Below, one piece after another: positions 54,754 to 61,700 of a DNA stretch of 64,000 bases. The stretch comes from Qipengyuania polymorpha (GTDB lineage: Bacteria > Pseudomonadota > Alphaproteobacteria > Sphingomonadales > Sphingomonadaceae), in the NCBI RefSeq assembly GCF_019711435.1, contig NZ_JAIGNK010000003.1:615838-679837 (forward strand), written 5' to 3'. The notes under the pieces are model-generated. The model saw nothing but the letters and a program-made list of their open reading frames with translations, was not told the origin of the DNA and made no database searches. Each line of letters starts with the position of its first letter. Position 1 is the stretch's first letter. Made by a program: the position numbers and the translations under genes.

Positions 54754-55047
54754 TTAGTTTCCGCCTTCGCTGATGGTCTCGGTCGTGCTGAGTTCCTGGA
54801 CCTCCTCGACTTCGCCTGCGCGATAGGCATCTGCTGCGCGCACGGCGTTGCTGGCCGAAGTGGGCGGAATGGGGTTTTCGTACTCTGGCGACGGGTTCAC
54901 GACCTGCGCTGCCATGGTTGCACGATTGGCTTCACCCCAGGAAGGGTCGGCCTGCGTGAGGTCGAGACGACCATCGTTGTTCATGCAGGCGCTGACCGAC
55001 ATGGCCGCGAGGCCGAGCAGGGCAAGGCGTTTGGGCTCAATAGTCAT
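54754..55047 (-). CDS. Miniature CpaD-like lipoprotein
   Basis: 97 residues from ATG 55047, overlapping cpaC by 11 bases. A lipoprotein signal (MSVSAC, Cys21) leads straight to NRATMAAQVVNPSPEYENP and ASNAVRAADAYRAGEV. Those two short blocks match, in order, the C-terminal end of CpaD (NLAAMVANP..., then a helix ending YRxG), while the 100-150 residue N-terminal part of normal CpaD is missing. Its position after cpaC and before tadG, where cpaD normally is, supports it as the CpaD replacement. Identification by pattern only. Confidence 0.6.
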   Translation of the reverse strand: MTIEPKRLALLGLAAMSVSACMNNDGRLDLTQADPSWGEANRATMAAQVVNPSPEYENPIPPTSASNAVRAADAYRAGEVEEVQELSTTETISEGGN

Positions 55048-56494
55048 AATCGTCACCTTCCGTAGCGGGAGTGGCATCCGCCGGCACGTCGCCGGTGATG
55101 GGATCGAGCGGGCGGGGCTTGTAGCCTTCGCCATCGAGAAGCAGGACATCGGCCTCGCTGGGGTCGTAGACCCGGTCGGTCGGCAGGCGAACCTGTTCGG
55201 GCTTGATCGGAGCCACCAGACGCGGCGTCACCACGATGAGAAGCTCGGTTTCTCCGCGCTGGAACGAAGTCGAGCGAAACAGCGAACCGATGATCGGGAT
55301 CGAGCCCAGCAGCGGTACCTGGTTGACCGTGGTCTTGAAATCGCGCTGCAGGAGACCGGCAATCGCGAAGCTTTCACCATCGCGCAGCTCGAGGACCGTA
55401 TTTGCCCTGCGGGTCTGGAGCCCGGGGATCTGCAGGCCGTTGATGTTGATCGAAGCCGTCGGGTCGATCGAGGACACTTCGGGCTGGACGACAAGGTTGA
55501 TCACCTTGTCCGACAGGACCGTCGGCGTGAAGCCGAGGCTGACGCCGAAGGGCTTGAATTCGACCGTAACCGAATTGCCGCCGTCCTGGCCGCCACCACC
55601 GCCATTCTGGACGACGGGGATGGGGAATTCGCCACCGGCAAGGAAGGAAGCCGTCTCGCCCGACAAGGCGATCAGGGTCGGCTCGGCCAAGGTCTTGGCC
55701 ATGCCCTTTTCTTCCAGCGCATCGATGAACAGGTCGATATCGACACCGAGCACGTCGCTGAACGCGCGGCCGACGATGCCGAAGCCGCCCTGGATGCTGT
55801 CGATCTGGAACGGGTTGTTGCCTCCGCCAATGCTGTAGCCACCTCCCGGGAGGCCTGCGCCATTACCGGTCGCGCCGGCAACGCGGCCGCCGGTGATGAA
55901 GCTGCTGACACCAAGGTCTTTGCCCACGCTGCGCGAAACTTCCGCGAAGCGCACTTCCAGCATGACCTGCTGGCTGCCACCAAGCTGCATCAGATTGACG
56001 ATTTTCTCGTCCGGAGCATATGCGCGGGCAAGTTGCACCGCGCGGTCTGCCACGCCGGCGTCGCTGACCGTCCCCGAGAGGACGATGGCGCCATTCGATA
56101 CGCGCGTCTGCACCGGCTGGCCGGGCATCAGCTGCGTCATCTGTTCGCGCAGGCCTGCGACATCGGGACCGACCGAGATGTCCATTACCGCGATTACGCG
56201 ATTGTTACGGTCGTAAAGCGTAAGCGAAGTCGTGCCGACTTCCTTGCCGAGAACGTAGATCGAATTGGTGGAGACCGGGAGGATGTCGGCAATTTCGTCA
56301 TTGCCGATCATTGCACGGTCAATGGCCGTATCGGCGGTGAGCACCTGACTCTTGTTGACGGCGATTTCCACGGTTCCGGCGTGCATCGACATGCCGTTGT
56401 CGCCAGAGACCTGGGCCTGCACTGCAGTCGGGACCAAGGCGGTTCCGGCAAGTGCGAGGGCGAGGGCGGTGATGGGCGTTTTGAGCTGTTTCAT
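55037..56494 (-). CDS. cpaC: Tad pilus outer-membrane secretin CpaC/RcpA
   Basis: 485 residues from ATG 56494 (MKQLKTPITALALAL). Sec signal (1-27), a BON/secretin N-domain (about 30-180), then the secretin core with VPLLGSIPIIGSLFRS and ETELLIVVTPRLV, the signature of type II/IV secretins. A Gly-rich stretch (GNGAGLPGGGYSIGGGNN) lies mid-way. It forms the outer-membrane channel through which Flp fibres exit. The in-frame ATG 18 bases upstream (MKWSVK) overlaps cpaB and is less likely. Confidence 0.96.
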   Translation of the reverse strand: MKQLKTPITALALALAGTALVPTAVQAQVSGDNGMSMHAGTVEIAVNKSQVLTADTAIDRAMIGNDEIADILPVSTNSIYVLGKEVGTTSLTLYDRNNRVIAVMDISVGPDVAGLREQMTQLMPGQPVQTRVSNGAIVLSGTVSDAGVADRAVQLARAYAPDEKIVNLMQLGGSQQVMLEVRFAEVSRSVGKDLGVSSFITGGRVAGATGNGAGLPGGGYSIGGGNNPFQIDSIQGGFGIVGRAFSDVLGVDIDLFIDALEEKGMAKTLAEPTLIALSGETASFLAGGEFPIPVVQNGGGGGQDGGNSVTVEFKPFGVSLGFTPTVLSDKVINLVVQPEVSSIDPTASININGLQIPGLQTRRANTVLELRDGESFAIAGLLQRDFKTTVNQVPLLGSIPIIGSLFRSTSFQRGETELLIVVTPRLVAPIKPEQVRLPTDRVYDPSEADVLLLDGEGYKPRPLDPITGDVPADATPATEGDDYDY

Positions 56495-56495
56495 C

Positions 56496-57422
56496 TTAAC
56501 GCTCCACTTCATAGGATTGGGCCTCGGTGCCGCGTACGATGCTCATCGTAGGGCCGCGAGGGCGGCTGGGCGTGCTCGTCCGGCGAGTTGCCTGCGACTG
56601 GCCGCCGAGCATGGCGGGCGTGAGGTTGATGACCGGCTGCGACTGCGGCGCGACGGCATTGCCGCCACCGCGGCGACCGTAGATGCGCAGGTTCTCGCCG
56701 CCGAGGTCGCGCGCCACGACCGTTTCGGTCGCGCCGACTTCCTGGTTTTCGACATTGCGTAGTGCGAGAGTGAACGTCCCGACCTCGCGTGCCAGCGCCA
56801 GTTTCTGCGCGCCGAACAGATCGGTCTGCAGCGTGGCGGTGGGATTGACGGCGGGTTCGGTATTCTGCTCGTCGGCAACAAGTCCGGTCGCCAGAACGAG
56901 CACGTTTTCGAGGACCACGGTGGACATCTTGTCCTGCGCGGCCGCACCTTCTCCGGGGATTTGGCGGGTCAGGATCACGTCGACCACGTCGCCGGGGCGA
57001 ACGAAGCCGCCCACGCCTGCGACGCTATCGATCGGAATGGCGACCGCGCGCATGTCTTCGGGAAGGTTGGAAGCAAGCGTGGCCCGCCCGTCCGCACCGC
57101 TGACCTTGCTGGCAAGGACAGGCTCGCCCACAGTCATGGGGCGGAGTGCGACACGGCCGCCGGCCGCTGCTTCCTGAATGCTGGTGAAGGCGCCTTGCGG
57201 CACCGAGTCTCCTGGCCAGTTGACCAGCCTGGTATTGGTGTCGGTTATCCGGGTTCCGAATGCCACGTCCTGTGTGGCAACGACAATGCGCGCCATGCGC
57301 AATTCGTCGGCCCTGCGTTCTTCACGCTCCTGGATGCCGCTGAAATAGGAATTGGCCAAGAAGACCGCCACTAGTCCGATGACTACGGCAATTCCGAGAA
57401 TTACGAGATTACGTCCTCGCAT
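56496..57422 (-). CDS. cpaB: Tad pilus assembly protein CpaB/RcpC
   Basis: 308 residues: a membrane helix (5-27) and a periplasmic part with two SAF/beta-clip-like domains, with ATQDVAFGTRITD, FVRPGDVVDVILTRQ and TVVLENVLVLATG as CpaB hallmarks. It stabilises the secretin channel and may bind the pilus. First gene after the flp terminator. Ends 1 base before the cpaC start region. Confidence 0.94.
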   Translation of the reverse strand: MRGRNLVILGIAVVIGLVAVFLANSYFSGIQEREERRADELRMARIVVATQDVAFGTRITDTNTRLVNWPGDSVPQGAFTSIQEAAAGGRVALRPMTVGEPVLASKVSGADGRATLASNLPEDMRAVAIPIDSVAGVGGFVRPGDVVDVILTRQIPGEGAAAQDKMSTVVLENVLVLATGLVADEQNTEPAVNPTATLQTDLFGAQKLALAREVGTFTLALRNVENQEVGATETVVARDLGGENLRIYGRRGGGNAVAPQSQPVINLTPAMLGGQSQATRRTSTPSRPRGPTMSIVRGTEAQSYEVER

Positions 57423-57500
57423 CGTTCCGCCCCCCTTTGAGCAATAGAACTCGTCTGCGCCCGGGCCACCAATACACTAATTATTCTGTATTTGCAGCCG

Positions 57501-57535
57501 AAAACCGCCCCTCGCCCGAAAGTGGGGAGGGGCGG
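57501..57535 (-). terminator. Attenuator-like terminator between flp and cpaB
   Basis: CCGCCCCTC (57505-57513) pairs with GAGGGGCGG (57527-57535). On the minus strand the hairpin is followed by TTTTC. It stands 17 bp downstream of the flp stop and 80 bp before cpaB, so many flp transcripts should stop here, letting pilin be made in excess of the machinery. Confidence 0.85.
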
Positions 57536-57551
57536 ATTCCGAAGTCTGATC

Positions 57552-57737
57552 TTAGTCAGCCGGTGCGAGGTCGCCCTGGCCAGCTTCGATCTGTGCTTCT
57601 GCGTTCACGATCGAGTCGCGGATTTCGCCGCCGAGCAGGAGCATTGCAGTTGCGATGGCTGCGCCGACGATGGCGAGGATGAGAGCGTACTCAGCTGCCG
57701 AAGCACCCGACTCGTCACGAAGGAAGTTCTTGATCAT
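57552..57737 (-). CDS. flp: Flp major pilin
   Basis: 61 residues. The prepilin leader MIKNFLRDESG is cleaved before ASAAEYALILAIVG, with Glu5 and Tyr6 of the mature pilin as in all Flp pilins. The mature pilin is about 50 residues with one hydrophobic helix and a Glu/Ala-rich end. CpaA is its peptidase. ATG 57737 follows GGGG about 9 bases upstream. The long open frame extending to 57968 is non-coding. It is the first gene of the tad locus and has its own terminator. Confidence 0.95.
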   Translation of the reverse strand: MIKNFLRDESGASAAEYALILAIVGAAIATAMLLLGGEIRDSIVNAEAQIEAGQGDLAPAD

Positions 57738-58774
57738 AGTATTTACCCCAAGTTTAAATTCAGACCCTGCCACCCACCATGGGAAGCCGCGTCTCATTTG
57801 GTCGATGGCTCCGGCCTCTATTTCCGGATAGCCGCCGCTCGAAGGGGGTAGTGTTGGAACCGGCGCGACCCTGTTTTTGTCTAACTGGCTCACGCCAATT
57901 CGTTTCACGCTGGCTCCCTTCGAAGCCCAATAAACTTCCCTCAAATGCAGCTTGCGGTCAACTTTCATGCAACGCTATTTTTTTATGTCGAAAAAACAGT
58001 CAGTTGAAAAGTTTTGGCTTTAAGATTTCCGGTTAACGGGGGCGCCTGTTGCCAGTTTGGCGCAGTGATGAATCGCAATTCGTGCGGCCGATTTGACGGT
58101 TTTTTACAATTGGCCCTTTTTTTCTAGTGACTTAGTGATTCGCGGGGCGCCTGGCGGGGTGCTGGAGCGGGCGCGTCCCCTGCTTCTCGTGCCGGGGTCT
58201 TGGGATGACTCCTGCGCGCGGGAGCGGGCGCATTCCTACCTTCCGCATCGCCGCTCGTTGCGGGCTAAAGCCCACTTTCTGCGAGAAAATCCTGTTCAGC
58301 CAGTCCCGCGCGAGGGGTGAAGGGGCCGCGACTCGCGTAAATACGAGTCCTCCGGCGCGATTCGGCGCTTCAAGCCTTTCTGGCCGAGCCGCGCAGCACG
58401 CTCTCGGATCTGGAGTTGTCCCAATTCAGGACTTGAGGGTTTTATCTCATCGTTTCCGTAGCTTGTGGCCTTCTTGGTCCCCTGAACTGCGCGTAGGTGT
58501 GTCTCGCACGAGCTACGCGCAAGTTAATTCGATTGCATATAGGGCGAGAGAATGGTTTCTTTCCGTGCAACGACACATCTTTCCTCCGGCACGAGTCGTC
58601 GGAGGGCGGGAATTAAGAAGTCGGGACCGCGAGACAGAACGGAACAGCCCCGGGGCCAGGCCACGGCCTGACAATCACCTGGGGCACCAGACCGGCCCAA
58701 CCGGCCCGACCATCCGTCACCTGCTCGCACCGGAAGGCCAGCCCTTCCAGCCCGGCAAAGCAAGGACGGACGAC
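57738..58774. other. 1-kb intergenic region between flp and the giant adhesin
   Basis: No convincing gene is seen over 1,037 bases. The part near flp has A/T-rich patches (around 57970-58020 and 58100-58140) fit for promoters. TTAA-N9-TTAA (58020-58036) resembles a CtrA box with wrong spacing. Toward the adhesin there are several hairpins, including GGGC-TAAA-GCCC (58262), GACTCG/CGAGTC (58330-58349) and a 9-bp stem at 58488-58521. The adhesin frame is open back to at least 58262, so the gene could start upstream of 58775; a long structured 5' leader is the main alternative. Confidence 0.6.
58488..58521. repeat. Inverted repeat in the adhesin leader
   Basis: TGCGCGTAG (58488-58496) and CTACGCGCA (58513-58521) form a perfect 9-bp stem with a 16-nt loop that itself contains GTG...CAC. 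It lies about 250 bp before the adhesin ATG and could be an operator or a leader hairpin. Confidence 0.6.
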
Positions 58775-61700
58775 ATGGACAGCTTCGACACGAACAACGA
58801 ATTCGCCGACGCCCAGGACAGCGGCAATGCCGATATGGGTGAAGCGCAGGGCAATGCGGCCCCGGCAATGGCGGTTCGTCCCGGGGATGTCATCCTGCAG
58901 CCCGATGCCAATGGCGTCGTGGTACTTCCCGAAGGTGCCAGCCTCGAGAACATGAGCGCCGAAGGTCGCGACCTCGTCATCGTCCTGGACGACGGCTCGC
59001 GTGTCATCATTCCCGAAGGTGCCATCATCGTCCCGCAGATCGTCGTCGATGGCGTGACCGTTCCTGCCGCCAACCTCGCCGCGCTGCTGACCGGCAACGA
59101 GCCGCAGCCGGCTGCTGGCGACCCGCAGAGCTCGGGCGGCAATTTCGAAGTCGACCCCGGCAACATCCAGGATGCCTACGCGATCGGCAACCTGCTGCCC
59201 TATACCGAGCTGCAGTTCCCGCAGCCCGAAGAGCGCGAAATCATTCCTTACGATGTCGAGGAAGATCCCGTCATCGTCATCGAAACGCCCGACAACCCGG
59301 CCGGCGCGATCAATGCCATCGCCACCGTCGATGAAGACGGCCTGCCCGCGCGCAACGTCGATGGCACGGACGAACCCGAAGGTACGCGCGAGGAAACCGC
59401 CTCCGAAGTTTCCTCCGGTACCATCGTCTTCAGCGCACCCGATGGCGTCGACATCGTCAGCGTCAACGGTGTCAATATCATTGCGAATGGCGAACCCGCG
59501 TTCACGCTGGGGGGTACCATCACCGGAGACGTCGGCTTCCTGACCATCACCAGCATCAATGTCGCGGCTGGCGAAATCGGCTTTACCTTCACTCTCACCG
59601 ACAACCTCCTGTTCGAGACCGTCGACGGCTCGTTCGAGATGACCGTGACCGACATTGACGGCGACAGCTCGGTGGCGACGCTGCAGATCAACATCATCGA
59701 CGACAACCCGATCGCACGCGACGATACCGCCGAAGTCGAGGGCGGGACGTTCGGCCCGATCTATGGCAATGTGGTCCTCAGCAACGACGAGCCCGGAGCC
59801 GACGGCTTCCAGGGAGAGGACAGGGTTACCGGCTTTGCCAACGACGGCGGCTCGGCCGACCCCGGCGAAGTCCTTGTCGGGACCTATGGCGAGCTGACCA
59901 TCTTTGCCAACGGGGACTATGAGTACACCCGTTTCCACAACACCCCCGGCAATGTGAGCGAGGAGTTCACTTACACCATCGTCGATGGTGACGACACGCC
60001 GAGCACTGCCACGCTGACGATCAATATCGGCAATGCGCGGCCCAGCATCACGACCGTCCCGACCGGTGAAGACGAAACCGTCGTCGAAGAGGGCCAGCTT
60101 CCCCCGACGACCGGAACGCGCGACGATGAGCCTGAAGGGTCTTCATTCGACGGCAACGACGAGACCGCCACCGGCGTCATCGAGTTCACGTCGCTCGACG
60201 GCGTGCAGACAGTCAGCATCGGCGGCGTCGAGTTCGATCCGGCCACGCTGCTCGATCCCACGAATCTCCCCCTCGTCGTCATCGCGGATGACACCGGTAC
60301 GCTGACGATCACCGGCTACACCTATGACGATCAGACCGGCGATGGCACGATCACCTATGTCTACGAACTGACCGACAACACCGGCGACCCCGATAGGACG
60401 GTTGTCACCTTCCCGATCGAGATCGTCGATCTCGACGGCGAGCCCAATGTCGAGTCCGAGGACCTGGTCATCACGATCATCGACGACGTGCCGACCGCGA
60501 ATGACGATGTCGACAGCGTGACCGAGGACGGTCCGCTTGTGGCCGACGGCAACGTCATCACCGATCGCGAGGGCAATGGCGGCGAGGATGTTACCGGCGC
60601 GGACGGCGCGGCGGTGACGGCGGTCGATTTCGACGGCACGAGCTATGATCCGGGCATCGAATTCGCGACCGAATTCGGTTTCCTGACCATCTTCGCGAAC
60701 GGCGAATATGTCTACCGGCTCGACAATTCGAACGAGTTTGTCCAGGGCCTCGATGCGACCGAGAGCCTGACCGAGGTCTTCACCTACACGCTGACCGATG
60801 GCGACCAGGATGCCGACACCGCGACGCTGACGATCACGGTCAATGGTGCCGATGACGGTGTCACCATCAACGGCCTGACCGCCGAAGGACCCGACCTCGT
60901 GGTCGACGAAGACGACCTGGCCGATGGCTCCTCGCCGGATGCGGCTGCGCTGACCCAGAGCGGCCAGTTCACGGTCGACAGCCCCGACGGGCTCGCGACG
61001 CTGTCGGTCGGCGGCGTGCAGGTCTGGGGCGCTGGCGAAACCTATCCGCTCGAAATCCCCGGAACATATGGCACGGTCCGCATCACCGATGTGACCGAAG
61101 TCCTCGACGCCAATGGCGACGTGGTCGAAGCGATCATCGATTACGAATACGTGTTGGCAGGCAACACGCTCGACCACGATGCGGCCGGCCAGGACGGCGT
61201 GTCGGAAAGCTTCGCTGTCGTTGCTTCGGATACCGACGGTTCGCCCGCCAACGCCACGCTCGATATCGATGTCATCGACGACGTGCCGACCGCGAATGAC
61301 GATGTCGACAGCGTGACCGAGGACGGTCCGCTTGTGGCCGACGGCAACGTCATCACCGATCGCGAGGGCAATGGCGGCGAGGATGTTACCGGCGCGGACG
61401 GCGCGGCGGTGACGGCGGTCGATTTCGACGGCACGAGCTATGATCCGGGCATCGAATTCGCGACCGAATTCGGTTTCCTGACCATCTTCGCGAACGGCGA
61501 ATATGTCTACCGGCTCGACAATTCGAACGAGTTTGTCCAGGGCCTCGATGCGACCGAGAGCCTGACCGAGGTCTTCACCTACACGCTGACCGATGGCGAC
61601 CAGGATGCCGACACCGCGACGCTGACGATCACGGTCAATGGTGCCGATGACGGTGTCACCATCAACGGCCTGACCGCCGAAGGACCCGACCTCGTGGTCG

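Noticed and set aside
54848..56551. A 567-codon plus-strand frame across cpaC and the CpaD-like gene
   Set aside because: Shadow of the secretin gene. It has no ribosome site or domain, and its low-complexity Asp/Val/Arg/His composition is typical of antisense translation.
58020..58036. TTAA-N9-TTAA upstream of flp as a CtrA box
   Set aside because: The spacer is 9 rather than 7 bases, so it does not fit the CtrA consensus. Kept only as a remark.
57779..58320. Two small plus-strand frames (57779-58036 and 58093-58320) between flp and the adhesin
   Set aside because: No ribosome sites, no recognisable domains and composition unlike the neighbouring genes. Treated as non-coding.
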